A stretch of DNA of 64,000 nt. Source: an uncultured Siphonobacter sp. (GTDB lineage Bacteria; Bacteroidota; Bacteroidia; Cytophagales; Spirosomataceae). This document shows positions 8,927 through 18,156 of this stretch, in pieces (positions within the stretch are counted from its first letter, which is position 1; each line of letters begins with the position of its first letter). The position numbers and the translations under genes were made by a program. Under the pieces are notes generated by a model. It searched no databases, was not told where the DNA came from, and was given only the letters and a program-made list of their open reading frames with translations. Where the stretch lies: positions 248,001 through 312,000 of the forward strand of contig CAJYIW010000004.1 in NCBI GenBank assembly GCA_913775095.1. The letters are read 5' to 3'.

Positions 8927-8934
8927 TACCTTTG
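8927..8934 (+). promoter_or_regulatory. -7 box upstream of the FNR-like gene
   Basis: TACCTTTG matches TAnnTTTG and lies 19 bases upstream of the preferred ATG at 8953, so the regulator may have its own promoter besides readthrough from the HPP gene. No TTG -33 element is apparent. Confidence 0.4.
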
Positions 8935-8952
8935 CGAACAAACAACGAAGGC

Positions 8953-9642
8953 ATGAAGAAAAGTAAAAAGGGCTGCGACTTATCGGGATGCGTATTTTGT
9001 GAAAATCGACTGGAGGGCTGGCAGTCGGTCATCGAAAGCAATCGCACGACGGTGATTTATAAAAAAGGAGAAGTGATTTTTGAGGAAGGAGCCCAGGTCG
9101 ATCGCGTGTACTTCATTCATCGGGGCATTGTGAAAATTCACAAGCAATGGGCCCAGCAAAAGCAGCTCATCGTCAATTTTGCGGGTTCGGGTGAAATGAT
9201 TGGCTATCGGGGTCTGGGAAATGAGTCCATTTTTCCGGTGACTGCTACCGCTCTTGAAGAGGTGGAAATCTGTTACCTGGACCTGAGCTTCTTTGAATCT
9301 ACGCTTCAGGCGAATCATAAGCTGACGTATGTATTGATGAAGTTTTACGTCAACAGCCTCCAGCAGGCCGAAAAACGCATGCGGGATCTGGCCCTGATGG
9401 ACGTGAAAGGCCGCGTGGCCGAAACGCTGTTGATGCTGGCGGAAAAATTCGGGCAGGACGAAGAGGGATTCATCAAAGCAGTGATTACCCGTCAGGACAT
9501 GGCCGCCTACGCAGGAACGACCTACGAAACGTTTTTCCGGATGGTGACTGAATTAAAGGAAGATCATCTGATCAATCAGGAAGGCAAACGGATGGCAGTG
9601 CTGAATCAGGCCGGGCTGGAGGCTCTACTGCTGCAACACTAG
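8953..9642 (+). CDS. Crp/Fnr-family regulator with FNR-like cysteine set
   Basis: A 229-residue regulator with an N-terminal cysteine cluster, a cyclic-nucleotide-binding-like beta-roll and a C-terminal winged helix. From the ATG at 8953 the cysteines are Cys8, Cys13, Cys16 (GCDLSGCVFC) and Cys107 (EEVEICYLD). The last aligns with FNR Cys122, and the pattern suits an oxygen- or NO-sensing [4Fe-4S] cluster. The recognition helix reads YETFFR: the FNR Glu and Arg contacts are kept (Glu192, Arg196) but FNR's Ser is Phe195. A TTG start at 8932 is possible, but the ATG has a better spacing. Likely targets are the adjacent ClC and HPP genes. The cluster is inferred from sequence only. Confidence 0.85.
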   Translation: MKKSKKGCDLSGCVFCENRLEGWQSVIESNRTTVIYKKGEVIFEEGAQVDRVYFIHRGIVKIHKQWAQQKQLIVNFAGSGEMIGYRGLGNESIFPVTATALEEVEICYLDLSFFESTLQANHKLTYVLMKFYVNSLQQAEKRMRDLALMDVKGRVAETLLMLAEKFGQDEEGFIKAVITRQDMAAYAGTTYETFFRMVTELKEDHLINQEGKRMAVLNQAGLEALLLQH

Positions 9643-9780
9643 CCATCGCTGGTGTTTGAAGGTCAGGGTCAGATTGGCAATGGACACATCCCCGGTTTCA
9701 TAACCTGCTATCGTTTGGCTTCCCAAAGGAGAACCAGACGTCGCGACGTACCCACCCGTAAACTCATCCCAGTTGCTGGG
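9625..9780 (-). pseudogene. Possible 3' remnant of an unrecognised gene
   Basis: The 473-bp spacer between the FNR-like gene and the next gene holds no convincing intact gene. On the minus strand a 51-codon open stretch reads as plausible protein (PSNWDEFTGGYVATSGSPLG and onward to DVSIANLTLTFKHQRW) and stops inside the 3' end of the FNR-like gene. Stops close the frame immediately upstream. This looks like the tail of a decayed gene. I do not recognise the family. Confidence 0.25.
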
Positions 9781-10115
9781 TTACCTATCTCATCCGAAGT
9801 AAACAATAGATCCAGGCTTCTACACCTAATGTCTACCGCAGACGACTCCATGCTTTTGATGCAGAGCATAAGCGGCTCCAATTCCGTCAAAAAGGGGGAA
9901 TTTTTGGTCAAAATGAGGGGCTATGCCATTTATAGTCAATTTTTTACTTTTTTTGTTAGTCAGTCTCATGGCATTTAAGTAAGGAAAATCAGATGTTTAA
10001 TGCTTAAGGCTAGGGTATCTGGATTCATAAAAAATCTAAGTGTCTAGGGAAGGGCATTCGCTGAGCTCTCTTTTGGAAAGTCTTCTAAATCTATTGTACC
10101 CTTTGATGTGTTAGC

Positions 10116-12764
10116 ATGATAAAAATTGCATTACCCCTGGCTACTGCCGCCGTGTTTTTAGGAGTGGCCGCTCTGAAGATTTCAACGCCCTCTCAGGTTC
10201 CCCAGCGGAGCATGATAACCAGCTCCGACTCGCTGCTGAAAGGGGTGAGCTGGCCGAAAGAACTGGACTTGACCTACTTCTCCGGTCCTGATTTAACCCC
10301 AAGTCCGGCCTGTCTGGCGGTTGATCCTACGGGAGACGTGTACGTCGGAGTCGATAAGATGGGTTCGCTCGGAAAAGAACCCGGCAGGGGCAGCATTGTC
10401 CGGCTGACGGATGCCAACAACGACGGCAAAGTAGACAAACACACGATTTTTGCCGAAGTAAATAACCCTCGCGGAATTTTCGTTGAAGGGAACAAAGTTT
10501 ATGTCCTCCATGCCGCTTTCTCGAAGGAAACCGGGCTGGCTACGGGCATGAATCTGGTGGTGTTTGAAGATAAGAACCGCGACGGCGTTGCCGATGGCCC
10601 CTCTCAAATGCTGATCGAACACATCAGCAATGCTGCGTATATCCGTAACCGGGGTGTGGATCATGCCACCAACGGAATCCGCATGGGGATTGATGGCTGG
10701 ATTTACATCGCTGTGGGCGACTTCGGTTTCCATAATGCGACCGACCGCTCCGGTAAAAAACTGACTATGCTCGGGGGAGGCATCGTGCGGGTAAGACCCG
10801 ACGGTACGGAAATGGAAATTTTCTCCCACGGAACGCGTAACATTTACGATGTAGCGATTGATCCGTACATGAACGTTTTCACGCGGGACAATACCAACGA
10901 TGGCGGGGGCTGGAACATCCGTTTTTCTCACCATTTACAGTCGGCTGAATACGGGTACCCCGTTTATTTCCAGAATTTCACCGAAGAAATCATCCCGGCC
11001 TTAGTAGATCTGGGGGGCGGTTCAGGAACGGGTTCGTTCTTCATTGACGATCAGACCTGGCCTGAGCGTTACAACCAGGTGCCTTTGATGGCCGACTGGG
11101 GACGTAACTTCCTCTTCATACACCGCGTGAAGCCCGATCAGGCCACGTTTACCCAGCAGGAAGAAGAATTCATCAAGTTACCCCAAATCACGGACGTAGA
11201 TCTGGATGCTTCGGGTCGTGCCTACCTGGCCGCCTGGGATGGAGCGGGTTATTCGGGTAACCCCGGCAAAGGTTACGTGGTACGGGTGGTTCCCAAAGAC
11301 TGGAAATACAAGCCTTTTGCTGACCTGAGTAAAGCCAGTGTGGCCGAAGTTGTGGCTCAGCTAAAATCAGGAAGCAGCGTGGCCCGTCTGGCGGCTCAGC
11401 AGGAAATTCTGAACCGCAAAGCCGTTCAGGAAGCCAATCCTCTGATTACTAAAATTATTTCTGATTCGAACGAAAAGTTATCGTACCGGCTCGCTGCTCT
11501 GTTTACCTACGCTCAGTTAAACGGAGCCGCAGGTATTAACCAGCTGGTTACCTATACCAACGACAAAGATTTACAGGAGTATGCTTTAAAGGCTCTGTCA
11601 GATCGGAAAGCCTGGGCGGGACAAGTGCCGCTCGATCCGTTCCTGAAAGCCTTAACGTCTGCTTCACCCCGGGTTCAGACGGCGGCCATCATTGGCATCG
11701 GTCGTTTGGGCAAGCCTGAAGCAGCCACGGCGTTATTAAAAACGAAAGTTCCTGCTTCCTTCGTGGCTCCGGCCAAAGGAACGGAAGGTCCTCACGCCAC
11801 GCCCAATGCCGCGATTGTACCGCCGCACCTGGCCGTTCGTGCCCTGGTTAATCTACAGGCCGTTGACGCCTGCGTAGCTGCCATCGGTACGGATCAGTCG
11901 ACTCTGGCCTTATGGTCTCTGCGTTACATGCATTCGCCGAAAGCCGTGAATGGGTTGATTCAGGCGTATCAGAAAAGCACGGATGAAGCTCTGAAGAAAC
12001 AGATTCTGCAAACCGTGGCCCGTCTGTATCACAAAGAGGCTCCTTACGATGCCAGCTGGTGGTGGAGCACCCGTCCGGATACGCACGGTCCGTACTACAA
12101 AGCAATCGACTGGGAATCTTCACCCGCCATTAAAACCTTCCTGACGCAGGAGTGGAAAAAATCTTCGGATAAACAGATGTATGCGGATCTTAATGCGAAG
12201 TTACGCTTGGGTATTTCGGAGTTTGGTGGCGAAGAAGTAGCCGCCGTGAAAGAAGAACCCAAGGTTGACCTGGAGAAAATCAAGAACAAAAAAGGTCAGG
12301 TAGGAGAAGCTTCGATTGAAGACGTCATGTTGGCCATTGCTCAGATCAAAGGCGACCCGTCGAAAGGAAAAACGCTCTTTACCAATCAGGGATGTATTGC
12401 CTGTCACAGCCTCAGTAAAGCCGAACCGATGAAAGGACCATTCATGGGCCAGATCGGATCCATCATGACGCGGGAACAGATCGCTGAGTCCATTCTGAAG
12501 CCTAATGCGTCGATCTCTCAGGGCTTCTCAACGGTTATGATTACGGCGAAAGGCAAGAAGAGTTACATGGGATTCGTAACCGAGGAAAACCCCACCCGCG
12601 TCGTCATGCGGGACATCACTGGAACGGTGTACACGATCAAAACTTCCGATATCCTGAGTCGTAAGGAAATGGAAAATTCCATGATGCCTGCGGGACTGGC
12701 GAACGCTCTGTCCTACGAAGAGTTTGCTTCGTTGGTAACCTTCCTTTCTCAGCAGAAAAAATAG
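10116..12764 (+). CDS. PVC-type heme-binding CxxCH protein with beta-propeller and HEAT-like region
   Basis: An 882-residue exported protein. An N-terminal hydrophobic segment (residues about 3-22) is followed by a six-bladed propeller of the membrane-bound dehydrogenase/PVC heme-protein type (LAVDPTGDVYVGVD, GIRMGIDGWIYIAVGD, TRDNTNDGGGWN). A helical HEAT-like middle follows from about 400 to 640, and then a C-terminal cytochrome c domain with CIACH near residue 767. Met residues downstream (SMMPAG) could supply the axial ligand. Such proteins are thought to oxidise sugars or alcohols and pass electrons to the respiratory chain; the substrate here is unknown. It is monocistronic. Confidence 0.85.
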   Translation: MIKIALPLATAAVFLGVAALKISTPSQVPQRSMITSSDSLLKGVSWPKELDLTYFSGPDLTPSPACLAVDPTGDVYVGVDKMGSLGKEPGRGSIVRLTDANNDGKVDKHTIFAEVNNPRGIFVEGNKVYVLHAAFSKETGLATGMNLVVFEDKNRDGVADGPSQMLIEHISNAAYIRNRGVDHATNGIRMGIDGWIYIAVGDFGFHNATDRSGKKLTMLGGGIVRVRPDGTEMEIFSHGTRNIYDVAIDPYMNVFTRDNTNDGGGWNIRFSHHLQSAEYGYPVYFQNFTEEIIPALVDLGGGSGTGSFFIDDQTWPERYNQVPLMADWGRNFLFIHRVKPDQATFTQQEEEFIKLPQITDVDLDASGRAYLAAWDGAGYSGNPGKGYVVRVVPKDWKYKPFADLSKASVAEVVAQLKSGSSVARLAAQQEILNRKAVQEANPLITKIISDSNEKLSYRLAALFTYAQLNGAAGINQLVTYTNDKDLQEYALKALSDRKAWAGQVPLDPFLKALTSASPRVQTAAIIGIGRLGKPEAATALLKTKVPASFVAPAKGTEGPHATPNAAIVPPHLAVRALVNLQAVDACVAAIGTDQSTLALWSLRYMHSPKAVNGLIQAYQKSTDEALKKQILQTVARLYHKEAPYDASWWWSTRPDTHGPYYKAIDWESSPAIKTFLTQEWKKSSDKQMYADLNAKLRLGISEFGGEEVAAVKEEPKVDLEKIKNKKGQVGEASIEDVMLAIAQIKGDPSKGKTLFTNQGCIACHSLSKAEPMKGPFMGQIGSIMTREQIAESILKPNASISQGFSTVMITAKGKKSYMGFVTEENPTRVVMRDITGTVYTIKTSDILSRKEMENSMMPAGLANALSYEEFASLVTFLSQQKK

Positions 12765-12785
12765 GTTTTTGAATTAACTGGATTA

Positions 12786-12822
12786 TAAAGGGGTCTCAAC
12801 CATAGCTGAGACCCCTTCTTTT
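12786..12822. terminator. Bidirectional intrinsic terminator
   Basis: The perfect 11-bp stem AAGGGGTCTCA (12788-12798) pairs with 12807-12817, followed by a T-rich run. It separates the convergent heme-protein and TPM genes. Confidence 0.85.
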
Positions 12823-12828
12823 TAATAC

Positions 12829-14358
12829 CTACCAGCTACCCCCTGCACCGCCCCCGCCACTGCTTCCGCCGCCCCAGCTGCTGGAAGAAGAAGAGGACGA
12901 ACGACCCGAAGAGGAGGAGGATGATGAACCGGAAGAAGCCTCAGACTTGGTTAGCATGGGAGTGATTACCTGCTCCATGAATTCCTCGTGCTGGCAGTGG
13001 CGACAACGCCTGACTCGCTTGGCCGTTCCGCGACTGTGTTCCGTAGCTTTGGTAATAGGAATATTGATCGGTTCGCTCAGGGTTCGGAACCCGCAGACCG
13101 GGCAGGTTAGATGTCGCTGATAGGTGTCCGAAGCATTCGGTACAATTCGAATAGTTCCGTCGTCCCCTTGCCAGATATCATAGACCTGACTGTTCATTTT
13201 TTCTTCCTGTAATTGTCCAGCAGAAAGGTGAGTCGCTGCCTCGGGATATTCGTCCCGGTTCAGTCGTTTCATTGGCTGATCAGAGTCGTCTAGTTGAGGT
13301 AGAAAACGGGTTTGGCTTTTCCGAAAACGAACATTCTCCAGAATCAGGTAAATCGCCGTGACGGGCCAGATCAGCATCTGCCACCAGACGCTTCCATAGA
13401 ACTGCTGTACAGCCCGTAGAAAGTTATGATCATCCCGATACTGCTGTCGTAAATTGGACAGGACATTTAAGTGATTGAGAAACAATACAATGGAGGTGAG
13501 TAAATAGGTAACATAGGGTAGGACACCAGCCAAATGCAGCGTTAGAGCCTGAAAATTTCCCACGAAAATAAAGATCAGCACGGCCAGTATGCCTAGTCCC
13601 ATCAACGTCAGCATTACCAGTCCGGAGGCTTCCAGGTAACGGTTTGCTCTGGGCTTATCGTTAAGGGCCTTTTTGAACGAAAACACCTGCCACGCGGCTA
13701 GTCCGTATAAAGCCAGCAAGCCCGCAAAAATCAACACAGGCGTATGATTCGTCGTGTTTTTCGGTTCATACTGAACCAGTAACGCTTCCAGTTCCTGCTG
13801 ATGTTCGGGTTGCTGAAGATAAGCCGTGATGACCCGCATGGATGTCAGAATACCAGCCGCGTAGTCTTTCTTTCGAAACGCAGGAACCAGTATTCGTTCC
13901 CCCACGGCTTTAAGACTGGCATCGGGTAGTAAACCCTCCAGTCCATACCCCGTCACAAAGCGGTAATGTCAGCGGTTAGTAGCAACAAATAGCAGCAGAC
14001 CATTATCGGATTTATGTTTACCAATGCCCCAGTGACGAAACAAATCCGTAGCGAATTGAAAATCATCTTCATCTGCTCCAAAATCCGGAATCAGCACGAT
14101 GGCGGTTTCTACACCCGTCTTCCGATTTAGTTCGGAAAGCAGATGATTAAGCGAATCCATCGCCACTGAAGTTAATAATCCGGACGCATCGCTTACGAAC
14201 CCGGTGCCCAGTTCTTTCGGATTAGGCACGTCCTCGACGGAAGAATAAATCTGAGCTTTGATCGAAAAAGACAGCGTAACCAGCAGAAGGGTAATCCAGA
14301 AAATCCGTTCTGCAACGCAGGAACGAAACGGCGTGTAATGAAGTGAGGTATCAGTCAT
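12829..14358 (-). pseudogene. TPM-domain (YgcG-like) membrane protein interrupted by an in-frame TGA
   Basis: Two adjacent open stretches are one gene in one frame. The first (129 codons, from ATG 14358) has a signal segment and the start of the TPM domain, ending LLLFVATNR. A TGA at 13969-13971 follows, and the same frame continues HYRFVTGYGLEGLLPDA, exactly the expected rest of TPM. The second part has three or more membrane helices, a zinc-ribbon pair (CPVCG and CRHCQ) and a Ser-then-Gly-rich tail ending GGSW. The full length would be about 509 residues. A CGA-to-TGA transition would explain the stop. A GTG at 13956 could restart translation. It is either a nonsense mutant, a sequencing error or, less likely, readthrough. 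Confidence 0.85.
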
Positions 14359-14440
14359 CTCGGCGGATCAGAGCGATTTATATTACCTACGAAAAAAATG
14401 AGCCCAGGGGTTGTGGAGGGGTGTAAGAGATAATTTTAAA

Positions 14441-14478
14441 AGAAAAAGGCTCCTTCTGTTGAGGAGCCTTTTTCTTTT
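14441..14478. terminator. Bidirectional intrinsic terminator
   Basis: A 14-bp perfect stem AGAAAAAGGCTCCT (14441-14454) pairs with 14462-14475 around a 7-base loop. It lies downstream of the minus-strand lipoprotein gene at 14648. Confidence 0.8.
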
Positions 14479-14647
14479 CTATACAGGGATGTCAAGAACT
14501 TAGTTAATTCTCATATTTGAGCACTTGAGGATCAGAAGTCTTAGTACCAATTCCCACCTTAGTGAAGGCAGTGAAGTTGCATAGGAAAAGTAGAAGTGTA
14601 TAGAGGTATTGGGCAGGTAATGGTTTGAACTTGATAATGGGATACCA

Positions 14648-15154
14648 TTACTGGCAGTTACAATGTCCCCGATCAACATAGGTCTTGTTGCCATTACTGT
14701 TGATGTAGTAGCAGCCACCTTTAGGCCCCGTGCGGAGACGGTTTCCGTTGTAGGTGCCGCATTCCCATTCCTCCGGCTGGACCTCGAAGGATAAAATGTC
14801 ATCTTCTTTCATGAAAACGATATAAACCTGGCCATGCTCTTTCTCGGTGCTCTGGGTTTTAACCTTCTTGCCCTTATACCGGGTCTCTACCGTAATTGTA
14901 CCGGCATTCGTAAGTTTCGAAGCTCGTAGATGGGCTTTATTAATCGTATTTTTTCTTAACTGAATTTTGTGAGGAAGCGAAGTGACCGTGACCGAATCTC
15001 TGACATCGTTTTCATTGTTGTAGGCTACCGTGATAGGAGAAGCATTACCAGTGATGACATATTCGATGAGATAATCGTAATCCTCCGTGTCTTTGGTACA
15101 GGAAAAGAGCAGGAACAAGCCTGCAAATAAGGTGAGCAGGGAAAACTTCTTCAT
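14648..15154 (-). CDS. Lipoprotein ending in a PBCV-type basic adaptor motif
   Basis: A 168-residue exported lipoprotein: signal peptide MKKFSLLTLFAGLFLLFSC with Cys19 as the lipid-attachment site. The middle is beta-rich (DSVTVTSLPHKIQLRKNTI, then GTITVETRYKGKKV). The last 37 residues carry the pattern TGPKGGCYYINSNGNKTYV, flanked by Cys residues (ECGTYNG at the front, CNCQ at the end), which matches the PBCV-specific basic adaptor family (PF08789) first seen in large algal viruses and now scattered in bacteria. The function is unknown. The flanking cysteines may form disulfides. It is monocistronic, with a terminator about 170 bases downstream. Confidence 0.72.
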   Translation of the reverse strand: MKKFSLLTLFAGLFLLFSCTKDTEDYDYLIEYVITGNASPITVAYNNENDVRDSVTVTSLPHKIQLRKNTINKAHLRASKLTNAGTITVETRYKGKKVKTQSTEKEHGQVYIVFMKEDDILSFEVQPEEWECGTYNGNRLRTGPKGGCYYINSNGNKTYVDRGHCNCQ

Positions 15155-15258
15155 AATAGAAATATGTAGTTATAGTGGAATAAATTGCTTTTAATCAGTA
15201 GGGTTATACTCCGGCTGAGCAGTCAGATTCGGGTGGATTTCTATTTTCTGGCCTTAAA

Positions 15259-15714
15259 CTAAACGGGGCCAACTTTCGAAGAGTAGGCAAATGACGAAGC
15301 GGCTTCCTTCGATTGTTCCAGAATATCTTTGAAGCCTATCTTATCAGTGGCCAACACCCACTGAGCATTCTGCTTATGACCATACATACCAAAGTCAACA
15401 GATGATTTAGTCTCTGTCTTCCACTCTAGTGATTTCTTACCTTCGGAGATAACATAGCGGCACTGCCAGGTGCGATAGCGGGGGCATTCTTTGGGTGAAG
15501 TGGCGAGCTGACCGAAATCCTTTTCGTATTTTTCACTCGTGTAGCCTTTTGAAACCAGATATTTACCAGCCTCCTTAAGCGTGCTGGATGCATCGTCGGT
15601 TTCTAATACAATGAGATTAGCTCCTTTGAAAAGCTCGGATTTCTGGGTTTCTTGCGAGAAAGCAGCCTTTGACCCAAATAATAGGAAAAAGGCCAAAGGG
15701 ATTTGGCGGTACAC
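15259..15714 (-). CDS. Small exported protein of unknown function
   Basis: 151 residues. The start is GTG at 15714, which gives a good signal peptide (YRQIPLAFFLLFGSKAAFSQ); no in-frame ATG would. The mature part begins with KGANLIVLETDDASSTL, then GKYLVSKGYTSEKYEKDF and QLATSPKECPRY, a pattern I associate with small exported Cytophagales proteins of unknown function that resemble a beta-alpha-beta fold. Two Cys residues (in PKECPRYRTWQC) could pair. It lies upstream of the PBCV-motif lipoprotein on the same strand, separated by about 100 bases. No functional assignment is possible. Confidence 0.6.
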   Translation of the reverse strand: MYRQIPLAFFLLFGSKAAFSQETQKSELFKGANLIVLETDDASSTLKEAGKYLVSKGYTSEKYEKDFGQLATSPKECPRYRTWQCRYVISEGKKSLEWKTETKSSVDFGMYGHKQNAQWVLATDKIGFKDILEQSKEAASSFAYSSKVGPV

Positions 15715-16000
15715 AGGGCGGACAGATAAAAGTTCTACAGGTGTTACAGGGTTAATATAATCTTCAATACTAAAAGGTTATCAAGCATTTACAAAACAGT
15801 TTATCTAAATCTTAGAAGATAGGGTATTTGTACGTAGATAGAATTACTTAGCTTTTGGTTTAGTTACCTAAAAAATACCCGAAAAGGCTTTATTATTTTT
15901 CAATCGACCGTCTGCTTCCCTGTTTTTTTAGAATGGAATGAAGTCCTGTTGCGTGATTAATTTAGCGTATTCATAGAATACTAAAGTAAAAGCGGGTTGG
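15715..16000. other. AT-rich intergenic stretch
   Basis: I see no coding sequence or recognisable RNA here. It separates the GTG-started small gene from the terminator of the DsbD gene. Confidence 0.5.
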
Positions 16001-16002
16001 CT

Positions 16003-16035
16003 TATAAAAAATAAGGCCCCTTCAACGAAGGGGCC
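16003..16035 (-). terminator. Intrinsic terminator of the DsbD operon
   Basis: The 9-bp GC-rich stem GGCCCCTTC (16015-16023) pairs with 16027-16035 around a 3-base loop. On the minus strand it is followed by a T-rich run (complement of 16003-16013). Confidence 0.8.
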
Positions 16036-16077
16036 CATTCTGTTCCACTTAACCAAAACTAAAAAAATAACGAGTGA

Positions 16078-18141
16078 CTAGGGATGAAGTCCTGATTTCA
16101 GGAAAGTCAGGAACTCCTGAATGTCATACGTAGCCCCCTGAGGTTGCACGCGGGGTTGCTCCGTCGTCGGATCCAACAGGACATAATAGGGCTGGGAGTT
16201 GGCCTGAAAGCGGGTCGCCTGCAGGGTACTCCACTGCTTGCCAATGGTCTTGATGGCTTTACCGTTGACCACGCTCTGCTCCGCAGCGGGTAGCTCGGTT
16301 TTATCATCCACGTACAGCTGTAAAAGAATGTACTTTTCCCGGATGGTCTGGAGCACCGCCGGATCGGGCCAGATGGTCGCTTCCATCTTGCGGCAGTTCA
16401 CGCAGGCATGACCCGTGAAGTCAATCAACAGGGGCTTACCCGTTTTCCGGGCCTCGGCCAATGCTTCGTCGTAGTCAAAGTAAGCATCCAGTCCCAGTGG
16501 AGCGTGAAACAGGTCGCCATATTTATGAGTTGGGCGGCTTTCCGGGGATGAGTCTGTATTCCCGGCCAGACTGGCTGAGTACAGATCAAAGTCCTGCGTT
16601 TGCTGCGGGGGCAGAAAGGCGGCAATGGCTTTCAAAGGGGCTCCCCAGAGTCCGGGCACCATGTACAAGGCAAAACTCAGCGAGAGTACGGAGAGAAAGA
16701 AACGGGGTACCGACAACGAAACCAGCGGCGAATCGTGAATAAAGCGGAGCTTGCCCAGCAGGTAAAAACCCAGTACGCCAAAGAGAATAATCCAGAGCAC
16801 CAAGAATACTTCCCGATCAAACCATTGCCAGTGATAGGCCAGATCGACGTTGGATAAGAATTTTAGGGCCAGGGCCAGCTCCAGAATCCCCAGCGTTACC
16901 TTGACGGAATTGAGCCAGCCACCGGATTTGGGCAGGGTTTTCATCCAGGAAGGAAACATAGAAAACAGCGTAAAGGGCAGGGCCAGGGCTAAGGCAAAGC
17001 CCAGCATGCCCACGGCGGGACCGAGTAAAGCTCCCTGAGAGGCGGCCTGCACCAGCAGGGTTCCGATGATGGGACCGGTGCAGGAGAAGGAAACCAGCGA
17101 GAGGGTGGTGGCCATGAAAAAGATCCCTAAAAGACCACCCTTGTCGGCTTTCTGATCCATGCGATTGGCCCAGCTGCTGGGCAGCATAATCTCGAAGGCC
17201 CCGAGAAAAGAGGCGGCGAAAACGACCAGCAACAGGAAAAAAGCAAAATTAAAGAGTCCGTTGGTGGAAAGGTTGTTGAGGGCATCGGCTCCGAAGAGGA
17301 CGGTGATGAGCAGACCCAGCGAGACGTAAATAATAACGATGGAGAGTCCGTAGAGCAAAGCGTTACGGATACCGGAGGAACGGGATTCCGCCTGCTTGGT
17401 GAAAAAACTGACGGTCATGGGCAACAGCGGGAAGATGCAGGGCATGAAGATGGCGGCCAGCCCCCCCAGAAGTCCCGCCACAAACGTAACCCACAGCGAT
17501 TCCTGTCGGGGCGTCTGTTGTGGCTGGGCCAGCACCGCCCTGCCTGCAGCCGGAGTAGTAGGCAGGATCTGCTTTTCTACGCTGGAAGGCGTCAGGGAGG
17601 AGTCCGCCACGGAAGTCTTCCCGGAAACCGTGTCTTGTTCCACCTTTGCCGGAAGGTTCTCCGCTTTTTTCTCAGCGGCCAGTCCCTGCACCGGAATGCT
17701 AAATTCCACCTCCTCGGGAGGAAGGCAGCGTTCATCATCGCAGGCCATGTATTCCAGCGTGCCCGATACCGTTGCCTGGGTTCCTGTCAGCTTAATCTTC
17801 TGAATAAAGACGGCTTGATTTTCAAACCAGCTGATGTCCATCTGGAACGTTTTGTCGAAGCCGTTGATCACTTTCGACTTTTCCTGAACTGTACCAACTC
17901 GTTCATAGTCCTTGCCCGGATTCAGGCGGAAAGACGTAGCTACGGGACCGCCCTCGGCCAGATGCTGGGAGTAAATGTGCCAGTGTCTGGAAATGTTTGC
18001 CTGAAAGGTGAGCACCGCTTCAGTAGGAGAGGTTGCCTTCGCCTTAAAGTCCCAGGTGACGGGATTGAACACCTGAGCCTGAACTATAGGGCATAGCAAT
18101 ACCAGAAAGAAGAATAGACTTCTTTGAATGAATGGGATCAT
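16078..18141 (-). CDS. dsbD: DsbD-like thiol:disulfide interchange protein
   Basis: A 687-residue inner-membrane protein that moves reducing equivalents from cytoplasmic thioredoxin to periplasmic thiol proteins. Domain order: signal peptide (to VQA), N-terminal DsbD alpha-like domain (about 25-165, with MACDDERCLPP), a Ser/Gln-rich linker, eight membrane helices with the IFMPCIFPLLPM and FSCTGPIIG cysteine motifs (about 225-500), and a C-terminal thioredoxin domain with the CVNC redox pair at Cys580/Cys583. The ATG at 18141 is chosen over a TTG at 18150. It is the last gene of a co-directional block with a cysteine-synthase-like gene 15 bases upstream, and it may feed the TlpA-like protein encoded at 19335. 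Confidence 0.93.
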   Translation of the reverse strand: MIPFIQRSLFFFLVLLCPIVQAQVFNPVTWDFKAKATSPTEAVLTFQANISRHWHIYSQHLAEGGPVATSFRLNPGKDYERVGTVQEKSKVINGFDKTFQMDISWFENQAVFIQKIKLTGTQATVSGTLEYMACDDERCLPPEEVEFSIPVQGLAAEKKAENLPAKVEQDTVSGKTSVADSSLTPSSVEKQILPTTPAAGRAVLAQPQQTPRQESLWVTFVAGLLGGLAAIFMPCIFPLLPMTVSFFTKQAESRSSGIRNALLYGLSIVIIYVSLGLLITVLFGADALNNLSTNGLFNFAFFLLLVVFAASFLGAFEIMLPSSWANRMDQKADKGGLLGIFFMATTLSLVSFSCTGPIIGTLLVQAASQGALLGPAVGMLGFALALALPFTLFSMFPSWMKTLPKSGGWLNSVKVTLGILELALALKFLSNVDLAYHWQWFDREVFLVLWIILFGVLGFYLLGKLRFIHDSPLVSLSVPRFFLSVLSLSFALYMVPGLWGAPLKAIAAFLPPQQTQDFDLYSASLAGNTDSSPESRPTHKYGDLFHAPLGLDAYFDYDEALAEARKTGKPLLIDFTGHACVNCRKMEATIWPDPAVLQTIREKYILLQLYVDDKTELPAAEQSVVNGKAIKTIGKQWSTLQATRFQANSQPYYVLLDPTTEQPRVQPQGATYDIQEFLTFLKSGLHP

Positions 18142-18156
18142 TGGAGTCAATTATAG

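Noticed and set aside
13969-13971. TGA as a selenocysteine codon
   Set aside because: The residue expected here in TPM proteins is ordinary (probably Arg), and no selenocysteine insertion context or genes are visible.
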